From Tepidanaerobacteraceae bacterium (lineage in GTDB: Bacteria > Bacillota > Thermosediminibacteria > Thermosediminibacterales > Tepidanaerobacteraceae): a stretch of 64,000 nt of DNA. Each line of letters begins with the position of its first letter. The stretch's first letter is position 1. The notes beneath the pieces were generated by a model. That model made no database searches and was not told where the DNA came from. It worked only from the letters and a program-made list of their open reading frames with translations. The stretch spans positions 1 through 64,000 of the forward strand of contig JARRBK010000003.1 in NCBI GenBank assembly GCA_029982615.1, in the 5' to 3' direction. The position numbers were made by a program, and so were the translations under genes. Positions 42,641-51,570 of the stretch are shown piece by piece.

Positions 42641-43795
42641 ATGAATCTAGCTATACTATCTACTTACCCTCCGAGAGAATGTGGAATTGCATCTTTTGCA
42701 AGAGATCTGAAAAACCATCTTGCCATGTGGGGGCAAAATGTTTCCGTTCTGGCCATTACTGATAAAAACTCTTCTTACAATTATCCGCCGGAGGTAGTGT
42801 TTGAACTGAGAGAAGACAAAAAGGACGACTACCATATTGCGGCGGAGTTTTTAAACTCTGCAGAAGTTGACGCGGTTTTCGTAGAGCATGAATACGGTAT
42901 TTTTGGAGGGCGGGATGGAGAATTTGTTCTTGAATTTGCATCCAATTTGAATAAACCTTTTATACTGAATACCCATACTGTTTTACCTACTCCGGGATTC
43001 CGCCAGAGAGGCATTCTTGCAAAGCTTGGGAAAGAGGCACTCGCGGTGTTTTGCATGACCAGAAGGTCTTCAGAACTTTTAAACAGAGTGTACCGAATTC
43101 CGATGGAGAAAATATATGTGATTCCGCATGGAGTTCCTGTTTTCGAGGAAAAGCCTCGCGAAACATTGAAGAAATCTTACAACATTTCGGGAAGGCCGCT
43201 GGTTACCACATTCGGGTTTATAGGCCCTGGAAAAGGGATAGAATTAGGGATAAAGGCCATATCACTTTTAAAAGAAAAATATCCAGATATAATATACCTG
43301 GTGGCAGGTGAGACTCATCCAAATCTGAAAAAGAAAATGGGAGAGGCATATCGCGATTCTCTGCTGGATTTAATTGAAAAACTTAAAGTGGAAGATAATA
43401 TAAAATTCATCAACAGGTATATAAGCTTAGAAGAATTGGGTGAAATATTGTATATGACCGACGTATACCTTACGCCTTATCCCCACCGAAATCAGGCTGT
43501 AAGCGGAACGCTATCCTTTGCAGTGGGGTGCGGCAGAGCCATCGTGTCTACGCCGTATGACTATTCGCTAGAAATCTTAGGGGAGGGCAGAGGTCTGGTA
43601 GCGTCGGAGGCAGACCCGGCGGAATTGGCAGGTCTGATTGACAGAATATTATCAAACCCGCAGTTGCAGGCGCAACTTGAGAAAAGGACCATGAAACTTG
43701 GCAGAACCATGTTGTGGCCTGAAGTGGCGAAAAGTTATGTTAGCATTCTGCAGGGAATTCTTCAACAAGTAGATGTGGAGAGGAAGGTGTATTAA
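42641..43795 (+). CDS. GT4-family glycosyltransferase of the GH130-fusion cluster
   Basis: This 384-residue GT-B enzyme starts MNLAILSTYPPRECGIASFA, a start typical of a mannosyltransferase-like GT4 branch. It contains VFVEHEYGIFGG, the acceptor-side NTHTVLPTPG, the loop FIGPGKGIELGI and donor-site region SGTLSFAVGCGRAIVSTPY. It has no membrane segment. It abuts the next gene with no gap. Transfer of mannose or another hexose is inferred from the partner genes. Confidence 0.82.
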   Translation: MNLAILSTYPPRECGIASFARDLKNHLAMWGQNVSVLAITDKNSSYNYPPEVVFELREDKKDDYHIAAEFLNSAEVDAVFVEHEYGIFGGRDGEFVLEFASNLNKPFILNTHTVLPTPGFRQRGILAKLGKEALAVFCMTRRSSELLNRVYRIPMEKIYVIPHGVPVFEEKPRETLKKSYNISGRPLVTTFGFIGPGKGIELGIKAISLLKEKYPDIIYLVAGETHPNLKKKMGEAYRDSLLDLIEKLKVEDNIKFINRYISLEELGEILYMTDVYLTPYPHRNQAVSGTLSFAVGCGRAIVSTPYDYSLEILGEGRGLVASEADPAELAGLIDRILSNPQLQAQLEKRTMKLGRTMLWPEVAKSYVSILQGILQQVDVERKVY

Positions 43796-44818
43796 ATGTA
43801 TCGACATTTTTTGAACATGACCGATGCCACTGGCATAATACAATTTGCCGATAAATCAAAGCCGAAAAAAGAAAGTGGTTATACTGTGGATGACAATGCA
43901 AGGGCGCTGCTTGTGGCGCTGGATATGGAAGCGGAAGAAAGGGAAAGGCTTATAAACATATACGCCCGTTTTATGGATGAAGCGCAGGATTCCAATGGCA
44001 TATGGCAGAATTTAAAGGTGGATGGGAAATTCCTGCCTGTCATAAATTCGGAGGACAGTATGGGCAGAGGCATACTTGCGGCGAGTTTCGCAGTGGATTG
44101 CGGCATATCTGAGACTGAAAAATTGGCAGAAAAAATGCTGAAAAAAGCTTTGCCCAGGGCATTCCAATTCGATTCTCCAAGAGCCATATCCTATGCGCTA
44201 ATCGGAATTGCAAACTTGATAAATGGGGGAAGGTATTTACGGCTGCTGCCCTATGCAAAGCAGATGGCAGACAAATTGATAACGATGTACGAAATGAACC
44301 GAAGCCCTAAGTGGCTGTGGTTTGAAGACAAATTGACTTATTGCAATGCAGTGATACCTCATGCACTTTTCAGTTATTACAGGGTGAGCGGGGATAATAG
44401 AGCCCTGAAGGTTGCAAAAGATACGCTCAACTTTCTAACGGATTCTCTGTTTAAAAAAGGATATTTAAGTATTGTGGGAAATCAGGGATGGTGGCACAAG
44501 CAAAGTTTTATACCTCCGTTCGATCAGCAGCCGGTGGACGCAGCCTCAGTAGTGCTGGCATGCCTTGAGGCCTTTACTGTCACCGGAGAATCGGAATACA
44601 TGCATAAAGCAAAAATTGCATATGACTGGTACTGGGGAAAAAACATCAACGGCTTACCAGTGTATAACAAAGACACTCAGGGGTGCCATGATGCACTGGT
44701 TCCCAACGGTGTTAACCTCAATCAGGGCGCTGAAGCAGTGGTATCTTTTCTAATGGCCCATCAGGTCATAAAAGATGTAATGGAGAAAAAGAGGCAAAAA
44801 TTAATTCCTGCCGTTTAA
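43796..44818 (+). CDS. Predicted (alpha/alpha)-toroid carbohydrate-active protein
   Basis: This 340-residue protein looks all-helical, with repeated helix pairs and aromatic/acidic stretches such as YTVDDNARALL, SEDSMGRGILAAS, WLWFEDKLTYCNAV and FDQQPVDAAS. This is the pattern of six-hairpin glycosidase-like folds, in which paired acidic residues do the chemistry. There is no signal peptide. It begins on the base after the GT4 stop and is 12 bases before the fusion gene. I do not know a named family with certainty; it could be a hydrolase, an epimerase or a processing factor. Confidence 0.65.
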   Translation: MYRHFLNMTDATGIIQFADKSKPKKESGYTVDDNARALLVALDMEAEERERLINIYARFMDEAQDSNGIWQNLKVDGKFLPVINSEDSMGRGILAASFAVDCGISETEKLAEKMLKKALPRAFQFDSPRAISYALIGIANLINGGRYLRLLPYAKQMADKLITMYEMNRSPKWLWFEDKLTYCNAVIPHALFSYYRVSGDNRALKVAKDTLNFLTDSLFKKGYLSIVGNQGWWHKQSFIPPFDQQPVDAASVVLACLEAFTVTGESEYMHKAKIAYDWYWGKNINGLPVYNKDTQGCHDALVPNGVNLNQGAEAVVSFLMAHQVIKDVMEKKRQKLIPAV

Positions 44819-44830
44819 GGAGTGGAACCG

Positions 44831-47800
44831 GTGAGCAAAAATGCAAAAATTAATTCAGAGAATTTCTTTTCTGAAATGTTGAATCAAGTGAAAAGTCAAT
44901 GGCATAATTTAGATGATATAGACATTATTATCGGCATTCCGTTTTATAATGAAGAAAATACTTTGATTGAAGTGGTAAGAGCAGCTTTGAACAACCTGAG
45001 AAAAAGTTCTGTCCGCAAGCTGGTGGTATGCGTCGGAGATCCTCGAGGTGCACATATACCCGAAATACTTAAAAAAGAATTTGAAGATGCACCTTTGGCT
45101 GCTTTTATTATGCCCCGAAAAATAAAAGGTAGAGGTTGGAGCATTAGAGCTATTTTCGAGTTGGCCCGCTGTCTGGAAGCTGATGTAACGCTGCTGGCAG
45201 CAGATTTGCAAAACTACGGTAATCAGGGCATAGAACCCGAATGGATCGATAAATTGACACAACCCATATTGAATGATTACGACTTGACGATTGCATGTTT
45301 TAAGCGGCACCCTTTTGAAGATCCGACGGGCGCGCTGCTGATAGCACCACTGCTGGCAGCTTTATACGGAGTGGAAATCAACGATCCTTTGAGCGGCGTT
45401 TACGCCTTTTCCCATGATATGGTAGAAGACCTTTGCGTGGAGTTCGACCAATTCCATGAACACGCTGGTGGTTATGGCTTTGACCCATGGCTTATTGCTA
45501 CTGCTTTGAAATGGAAGAAAAGGATTTGTGAAGTGAGTCTTGGCACCAAGCTATCCCCGCCTGATTTTTGTAAAAAAAATATTGTGTTTAAACAAAGAGC
45601 CCGCACATTGTTTGAATGTATAAAAAGAGATGAAGATATATGGTCGGACCGGAACCCTATTGTGCAATCCCTTGACGCAATCAGAGAAGAAAGCCAAGCG
45701 ACTCCGGATGAAGTAATGTGCAATTTTTATGATTTTGTGGATTCTTTCAAAGAAGGATATTATCATTACCAGAATTTTTTGCGCAGGGTGCTGAGCGATG
45801 AGTCGATTAAAGTGCTGGAAAAGGCGGTGGAGGAACCTCCTGAAAATGTCTATATACCGCCTAATGCCTGGGCTAAAATGGTGTATGAATTTTTAATAAG
45901 CTTTGGCTTTTTGGATAGGGCTGGCAAAAAAGACTCACTGGAATCTCTGATGACGGTTTATGAGGGTTTGATTGCCGGGATTATAGCAAAAACTGCAGGC
46001 CCAAAAAAAATATTGGAACAAAACGGCATAGAGACGAATTTGGTATTGCCTGCTATGATTCGAGATATATATAAAGAATACGCAGATGCATTTTTCGAAT
46101 TCAGGCAGGGCTTTATACAGAAATGGGGTAAAAAAGTTCAGGAGACGAGCCCTTTTATTATGCCCCTGGATTACCTGGAATTTATTCCAGGCGTACCTAT
46201 AGTCCTGCCGAAAAAGCTCACCGGTGCCAATAAAAGAGAGGTTTATACCGGGGATATATTTAAAAAATTACAAAAAAAATATGAGGCTGCATTTGAAAAT
46301 TTTATGCATAGCATCGGCATAAACAGCCGCGGTTTGTCCTGGGAAGTGTTTAAAGGCTATGAATCTTTTTTAGCAAGCCTTGAGAAAACTATAGATTCTT
46401 TGTTTCCGGGTGACCTGTATACTGAAGAAGGAACAAAGACAATGGTAAAAAGGCTTTTTGAAATTTTCCCGCACAGTAAAATCATTGCAGTAAAGTGGGA
46501 AATTCTCAGAAAGCTGTTGTATGAATTTCCGCCGAGGAATCTAATTGTAAGATTGGGTTTTAGAAATATGCGCCAGCTTTTGGACAATGTAGATGTTCGA
46601 GATATATTGACCCTTGCACAATTTACAGAGGACAAGGATTATTTCGACCGTATCTTTTATTGGCTAAAGGATAACCTGCGGCCCGATAGCTTTGAAGAAG
46701 TGGAGCTTTCGCCCATGGTGGTCAGCAGAAATAAATTTCCAGCACTGAATGAACTTCGAGAGATATCAGATCTCAACCGCCTTACTGCCAGAATAGCCGT
46801 AATGAACCTGGGCAAGGGGATGGGCGGCGATTATCCGAAACTACGATATTTTACAAGAGTTGCAAAAAGCATAGTGGAAGCCGAACATTTTTCCGATATA
46901 TGGAAGGCATATGCCCGAGAACGAAAGGAGGTTGGCAGGAAATTTGTAAATTCCATACTGGGGCATTACGGCAAAGCAACTTTTTCTGCCCATCATATAT
47001 TTGAAAACTGGCATCACCGGCAGTTCGCAGCCAGATTAAAAAAGTTGGCAGCAAAATTAGCGGATGAAAACCGGATGGAAGAATCGGCAAAACTGGCGGC
47101 AATGGCCGATGGGTACGGCCTTAGTTTGGTGCTGGAAGATGGGACCTTTTTTCCGTGCTCCGCGTGGACGTGGGCGAGCTACAGTTTCAAAGGTGGCGAA
47201 GGCATTCCTACTCCGCTGTCTTTGCACATAGAGAGAGACTGGTTTAATCATGATCTTTTGGAAGAGATTTATAAAGAAATGGGATACGATCCGAGAGAAA
47301 TACTGGAACAGGTGTTTCAGCTGATAAGTCTTGGTCGAGAGAGTAGCGATTTGACTGTGGTCCTTCTGGGAGTAAAACCTCCCAAGGAGGAAATAGTTAT
47401 TCAGGAACTGGAGAACTGGCCCAGAGCCCGGGAATTAAAGAGATATGAAAAAAATCCACTGCTTAGTCCGATAAAGGAGCACTGGTGGGAGAACAAATAC
47501 GTGCTAAATACAGCCGCTTTTCGGATCAAAGATAGAATATACCTGCTGTACAGGGCCTTTGGGCAGGATGGCATTTCGAGGATAGGGCTTGCAGTATCAG
47601 ACGGCTATAATATTATTGAGAGGTTAGATAAACCCGTATTTATCCCGGAAAGGGAGCAGGAAAGAAAAGGGTGCGAGGACCCTAGGGTTGTAATAATAGA
47701 CGATGAGATTTTCATGCTTTACACTGCTTATGACGGTGTGGTGGCCCAAATAGCGGCAGCGTCTATCTCTGTGGAAGATTTTTTGGATAGGAATTTCGAC

Positions 47801-48388
47801 AGGTGGAAAAGGAGAGGCTTTGCCTTCCCTGGCCTGTGGGATAAAGATGCCTTTTTGTTTCCGGAAAAAATCGAAGGCAAATACGTTATATATCATCGTA
47901 TAGAACCCAGTATATGGATAGCTTATTCTGACGAATTAGTATTTCCGTGGCCGAGAGATGGCCATAAAATAATCATGGGGCCGAGGTCTGGTATGATGTG
48001 GGACTCCTTGAAAATAGGAGCAGGCGCCCAGCCTATAAAAACTAAGTATGGCTGGCTCCTTATATATCATGGAGTGGATAGAGAAATGGTTTATAGGTTG
48101 GGGGTAGTCCTGGTGGATCTGAAGGATCCCGAGAGGGTGCTCTATCGGTCTCCGAATCCTGTACTTTCTCCTGAAACCGATTTTGAGATAGGAAAACCTG
48201 GCGAAAGCTGGGTGCCAAATGTGGTTTTCACCTGCGGGGCGGTGCCAGCGGTAGACAAGGACATCCTTGATGACGATGATGAGATATTGGTTTATTATGG
48301 GGCGGCGGATACGAACATATGCCTAGCAACGGGTAAGGTAGAAGATTTGATACCCGAGGAAGTGAGAAATAGGCTGCAAAAAAACTGA
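44831..48388 (+). CDS. Glycosyltransferase-GH130 fusion protein
   Basis: This 1185-residue protein joins three parts. Residues about 30-300 form a GT-A glycosyltransferase similar to GT81/GT2 enzymes (IGIPFYNEE at 34-42, LLAADLQN at 121-128, NDPLSGVYAFS). About 300-870 is a large helical region I do not recognise. About 872-1185 is a GH130 phosphorylase/hydrolase-like five-bladed propeller with CEDPRV near 947, KDAFLFP and LLIYHG. GH130 members act mainly on beta-mannosides by phosphorolysis. AAGGAG at 44817-44822 selects GTG 44831. The fusion suggests synthesis and turnover of one glycan by one polypeptide. Confidence 0.82.
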   Translation: MSKNAKINSENFFSEMLNQVKSQWHNLDDIDIIIGIPFYNEENTLIEVVRAALNNLRKSSVRKLVVCVGDPRGAHIPEILKKEFEDAPLAAFIMPRKIKGRGWSIRAIFELARCLEADVTLLAADLQNYGNQGIEPEWIDKLTQPILNDYDLTIACFKRHPFEDPTGALLIAPLLAALYGVEINDPLSGVYAFSHDMVEDLCVEFDQFHEHAGGYGFDPWLIATALKWKKRICEVSLGTKLSPPDFCKKNIVFKQRARTLFECIKRDEDIWSDRNPIVQSLDAIREESQATPDEVMCNFYDFVDSFKEGYYHYQNFLRRVLSDESIKVLEKAVEEPPENVYIPPNAWAKMVYEFLISFGFLDRAGKKDSLESLMTVYEGLIAGIIAKTAGPKKILEQNGIETNLVLPAMIRDIYKEYADAFFEFRQGFIQKWGKKVQETSPFIMPLDYLEFIPGVPIVLPKKLTGANKREVYTGDIFKKLQKKYEAAFENFMHSIGINSRGLSWEVFKGYESFLASLEKTIDSLFPGDLYTEEGTKTMVKRLFEIFPHSKIIAVKWEILRKLLYEFPPRNLIVRLGFRNMRQLLDNVDVRDILTLAQFTEDKDYFDRIFYWLKDNLRPDSFEEVELSPMVVSRNKFPALNELREISDLNRLTARIAVMNLGKGMGGDYPKLRYFTRVAKSIVEAEHFSDIWKAYARERKEVGRKFVNSILGHYGKATFSAHHIFENWHHRQFAARLKKLAAKLADENRMEESAKLAAMADGYGLSLVLEDGTFFPCSAWTWASYSFKGGEGIPTPLSLHIERDWFNHDLLEEIYKEMGYDPREILEQVFQLISLGRESSDLTVVLLGVKPPKEEIVIQELENWPRARELKRYEKNPLLSPIKEHWWENKYVLNTAAFRIKDRIYLLYRAFGQDGISRIGLAVSDGYNIIERLDKPVFIPEREQERKGCEDPRVVIIDDEIFMLYTAYDGVVAQIAAASISVEDFLDRNFDRWKRRGFAFPGLWDKDAFLFPEKIEGKYVIYHRIEPSIWIAYSDELVFPWPRDGHKIIMGPRSGMMWDSLKIGAGAQPIKTKYGWLLIYHGVDREMVYRLGVVLVDLKDPERVLYRSPNPVLSPETDFEIGKPGESWVPNVVFTCGAVPAVDKDILDDDDEILVYYGAADTNICLATGKVEDLIPEEVRNRLQKN

Positions 48389-48467
48389 ATTTGGGAGTCT
48401 AATAGTTCAGGAAATAAGTTAAAGCAATCTTATAATGACTTATAAAAGAATATTAGTCGAATAAAAA

Positions 48468-48499
48468 AGGATTTGCTAAAAAAGCATTTCTTTTTTTTT
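48468..48499 (+). terminator. Weak terminator after the fusion gene
   Basis: An imperfect stem around 48468-48492 with a small A-rich loop leads into nine Ts (48491-48499). Two or three mismatches make the stem weak. The 355-base gap before ftsE otherwise holds only a promoter and AT-rich sequence. Confidence 0.4.
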
Positions 48500-48601
48500 C
48501 CTCAATATGGCATTGAGACAAATTTTTATGAATAATAACCGTTTTATTGAAAAAAATACAGGCTTTTTTTTATTTGAGGCATTATGCATCATCAGCCATA
48601 G

Positions 48602-48631
48602 TTGAGCTTTAGCATATTTTGATGATATACT
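48602..48631 (+). promoter_or_regulatory. Candidate sigma-A promoter of the ftsEX block
   Basis: TTGAGC (48602-48607) and TATACT (48626-48631) are 18 bp apart. The site is about 110 bases upstream of ftsE. Confidence 0.5.
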
Positions 48632-48743
48632 ATAAAAACTGGCGAAGTTTGATATTTCCCATATTTTTGTTGTTTTTCATGGAGGATTTTTTAGATTGGC
48701 GTCGAATTTAATAGAAGGGTGTGTACTTTGGGAGTGATTTGCT

Positions 48744-49430
48744 TTGATTGAAACGTATGGCGTTACAAAAATATACCCAGGGGGTCTTGTAGCCCTGAGG
48801 GATATAAATATAAAAATTTCCAGAGGCGAGTTTGTATTCATAGTGGGACCGAGTGGAGCCGGAAAGTCTACATTTATTAAATTGCTCTTTAGGGAAGAGC
48901 TTCCCACGAGAGGGCAAATTTTCTTCAACGGCAAGAATATCACAAGAATGAAGAACAGAGAAGTCCCTCTTCTTCGAAGAAGAATAGGTATTGTATTTCA
49001 GGATTTCAGGCTTCTTCCTGAAAAGTCTGCCTATGAAAACGTAGCTTTTGCTATGGAAGTTACAGAAGCCTCAAGCAGGGAAATAAAAAAAAGGGTGCCC
49101 TATGTGCTGGAAAAGGTAGGGTTGGCACATAAAGCCAGTGCAAAGCCATCGGAACTTTCGGGCGGCGAACAGCAGAGGGTTGCTTTGGCCAGGGCTCTGG
49201 TGAACAATCCGGATGTGCTGGTGGCTGATGAACCCACCGGGAACCTCGATCCTGACACTTCCTGGGAAATAATGAAGTTGCTGAACGACATAAATAAGCG
49301 CGGCACTACAGTGGTGGTGGCTACACATGCCAGGGAATTAGTGGACGGCATGAGAAAACGAGTCCTGCAGCTGGATAAAGGCGTACTGGTACGGGATGAA
49401 GAAAGAGGTGTTTACAGGAATGAGGCTTAG
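48744..49430 (+). CDS. ftsE: Cell division ATP-binding protein FtsE
   Basis: This 228-residue ABC ATPase pairs with FtsX to activate peptidoglycan hydrolases. Walker A is GPSGAGKST (about 34-42), the signature LSGGEQQR is near 138, and Walker B VLVADEPTGNLD follows. It starts at TTG 48744, seven bases after GGAGTG. It overlaps ftsX by 11 bases. In Bacillus the FtsEX complex controls an M23-type endopeptidase, and a matching M23 gene lies two genes downstream here. Confidence 0.93.
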   Translation: MIETYGVTKIYPGGLVALRDINIKISRGEFVFIVGPSGAGKSTFIKLLFREELPTRGQIFFNGKNITRMKNREVPLLRRRIGIVFQDFRLLPEKSAYENVAFAMEVTEASSREIKKRVPYVLEKVGLAHKASAKPSELSGGEQQRVALARALVNNPDVLVADEPTGNLDPDTSWEIMKLLNDINKRGTTVVVATHARELVDGMRKRVLQLDKGVLVRDEERGVYRNEA

Positions 49431-50292
49431 GACGTTCAGTTATTTTTTCAGGGAAGCCTTTATCAGTTTCGCCAGGAACAGGTGGATGAGCTTGGCTTCT
49501 ATAGGTGCAGTGGCGTCAGCTCTTATTATATTTGGTTCTTTTTTGCTGATTTCAGTAAACTTCGATCACATATTAAAAGATGTGGAATCCCAAGTAGAAA
49601 TCACTGCATACCTGAAAGATTCTGTAGATACTGGAAGTATCGCGCGCCTGAATACGGAGATTTCTTCGATCAGCGGCGTAAAGCAGATCAAGTTTGTATC
49701 AAAAGAGGCTGCTTTGGAAGAATTTAAACAGCAGGTGGGTAAAGAACTACTGGAAGGCATTGATAACCCGCTGCCTAATTCCTTCAGGATAAAAGTAGAA
49801 AAACCCCAGGATGTGGCCCGCGTTGCAGGAGAAATTCAGAAACTTCAAGGAATAGAGGAGGTGAAATACGGCAAGGGAGTGGTAGAAAAATTGTTTAAAA
49901 TCATTTATTGGATACGAATACTAGGCGTGGCTATAATGGCTGTTTTTGCAGCGGTATCTATTTTTATTATTTCAAACACAATCAGGCTGACGGTATTTGC
50001 CAGGCGCAGGGAAATAAACATTATGAAATATATAGGAGCCACCGACTGGTTTGTTAGATGGCCGTTTCTCCTGGAGGGCATGATGCTTGGTTTTATCGGT
50101 TCAGCTATTGCCATAGGTATTCTTGCCGGTGGGTATAGTTACTTATACAATATAGTGAAACTGAACGTACCGATGATATCGCTTATACCAATAAATGAAT
50201 TCTATGAATATGCGTTAGGATTTTTAGCCATAGGCATGTTCATAGGAGCTTTTGGAAGCAGCTTTTCCATCAGGCGCTTTCTGCACGTGTAA
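49420..50292 (+). CDS. ftsX: Cell division protein FtsX
   Basis: This 290-residue membrane protein has four helices: one near residues 20-42, an external domain to about 165, then three more. It transmits ATP hydrolysis by FtsE to extracellular wall hydrolases. The start MRLRTFSYFFREAFISFARNR is typical; an in-frame ATG eight codons earlier has a poorer SD. The arrangement ftsE-ftsX is conserved. Confidence 0.9.
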   Translation: MRLRTFSYFFREAFISFARNRWMSLASIGAVASALIIFGSFLLISVNFDHILKDVESQVEITAYLKDSVDTGSIARLNTEISSISGVKQIKFVSKEAALEEFKQQVGKELLEGIDNPLPNSFRIKVEKPQDVARVAGEIQKLQGIEEVKYGKGVVEKLFKIIYWIRILGVAIMAVFAAVSIFIISNTIRLTVFARRREINIMKYIGATDWFVRWPFLLEGMMLGFIGSAIAIGILAGGYSYLYNIVKLNVPMISLIPINEFYEYALGFLAIGMFIGAFGSSFSIRRFLHV

Positions 50293-50319
50293 GTGCATCT
50301 CAAAGGAAGGAGGATGGAA

Positions 50320-51462
50320 TTGATTAAAAGCAAATATAGATATTTGGCCATGCTGCTCACAGCGCTATTCATATTTAGCAATATAGCCACTGCCTCGGCA
50401 ATAAATTTGCAGGATTTGAAAAAGCAGCAGGAAATTATAAAGGCAAAGCTAGCTAATATACGAAGCAACCTTAAAAATGTAAATGACAAAAAGCAGGATG
50501 TGGCTTCGGAGTTGGAAGAAATAGAAAAAGAACTTGAAAAAGCGCAGCAGGAACTGGCAGCCACTGAAGCAAAACTAAAGGATACCCAGCAAAAGCTCGT
50601 CAATACCCAGCAGCAGCTGGAAGTCGCGCAGGCTCAAGTGGAAGACCAGGAGAAAACACTAAACATACGCATGAAGGCCATGTATATGACCGGACCGGTG
50701 GATTACATAGAAGTATTGATGGCATCTACCAGCTTTGCCGATTTTCTCACAAGGCTGGATATGGTAAAGCGGGTTATCGATTCTGATAAGAATCTGCTGG
50801 CAGAGTTTAAAGCGAAAAAAGAGCTTGTCGAACAGAAAAAGGCTGAGCTGGAAGAACAAAAAAGGCAGATTGAGGAGCAGAAAAAAAATATAAGCCGTCA
50901 GAGAGCCACCATAGCTTCCAGACAGGCTGATAGGGAGCGGCTTTATGCGGAGCTGGAAGCGCAGGAAAAAGAATATGAGAGGCAGGAAGAAGAGCTCCAG
51001 AAAGATGCGGCGCGCCTTTCAAAAATGATTCAGGAGCTTCAGGCCAAGAGCAAGAGAGCATATATGGGGACGGGAGAATTCAGATGGCCAGTGCCTAGCT
51101 CTACTAGGGTGACATCAGATTATGGCTGGAGGATACATCCGATTTTAAAGACCAAAAGATTCCATGACGGCATAGACATTGCCGCTCCGACCAGTTCTGA
51201 GGTGGTGGCGGCTGATGACGGCGTGGTAATCTATACAGGATGGTATGGCGGCTATGGAAATACGGTAATTATAGATCACGGCGGTCAGATTTCAACCCAG
51301 TACTCCCACCTTTCAAAGATTCTGGTAAACAACGGTGATAAAGTTAAAAAGGGAGATGAAATCGGCCAGGTGGGCAGCACTGGTCTATCAACGGGGCCTC
51401 ACCTTCACTTCGGAGTCAGAAAAAATGGACAAACTGTAAATCCGTGGAATTGGCTGAAATAA
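50320..51462 (+). CDS. EnvC-like M23 peptidoglycan endopeptidase with coiled coil
   Basis: This 380-residue secreted protein has a signal peptide (cleavage plausible after TASA), a long coiled coil (about 35-240, rich in Gln, Glu and Lys) and a C-terminal M23 LytM domain with HDGIDIAAP, the zinc ligands HxxxD and HLHFGV. It is likely the wall hydrolase controlled by FtsEX through the coiled coil, as for EnvC or PcsB-like proteins. AAGGAGG at 50307-50313 overlaps a leading ATG and is spaced for TTG 50320, which I choose. Confidence 0.88.
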   Translation: MIKSKYRYLAMLLTALFIFSNIATASAINLQDLKKQQEIIKAKLANIRSNLKNVNDKKQDVASELEEIEKELEKAQQELAATEAKLKDTQQKLVNTQQQLEVAQAQVEDQEKTLNIRMKAMYMTGPVDYIEVLMASTSFADFLTRLDMVKRVIDSDKNLLAEFKAKKELVEQKKAELEEQKRQIEEQKKNISRQRATIASRQADRERLYAELEAQEKEYERQEEELQKDAARLSKMIQELQAKSKRAYMGTGEFRWPVPSSTRVTSDYGWRIHPILKTKRFHDGIDIAAPTSSEVVAADDGVVIYTGWYGGYGNTVIIDHGGQISTQYSHLSKILVNNGDKVKKGDEIGQVGSTGLSTGPHLHFGVRKNGQTVNPWNWLK

Positions 51463-51570
51463 GAAAGTGGAAGATATTTATTGCAGAATGTATATTTATA
51501 ATGCATTTTAAAATAATAAGTGGTATAATATCATTAAAATGTTATGCACACTTTACGGGGTGGGGATCCT

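Noticed and set aside
50400-51050. Repeat region in the M23 hydrolase gene
   Set aside because: The apparent repetition is the heptad pattern of a coiled coil, not a DNA repeat.
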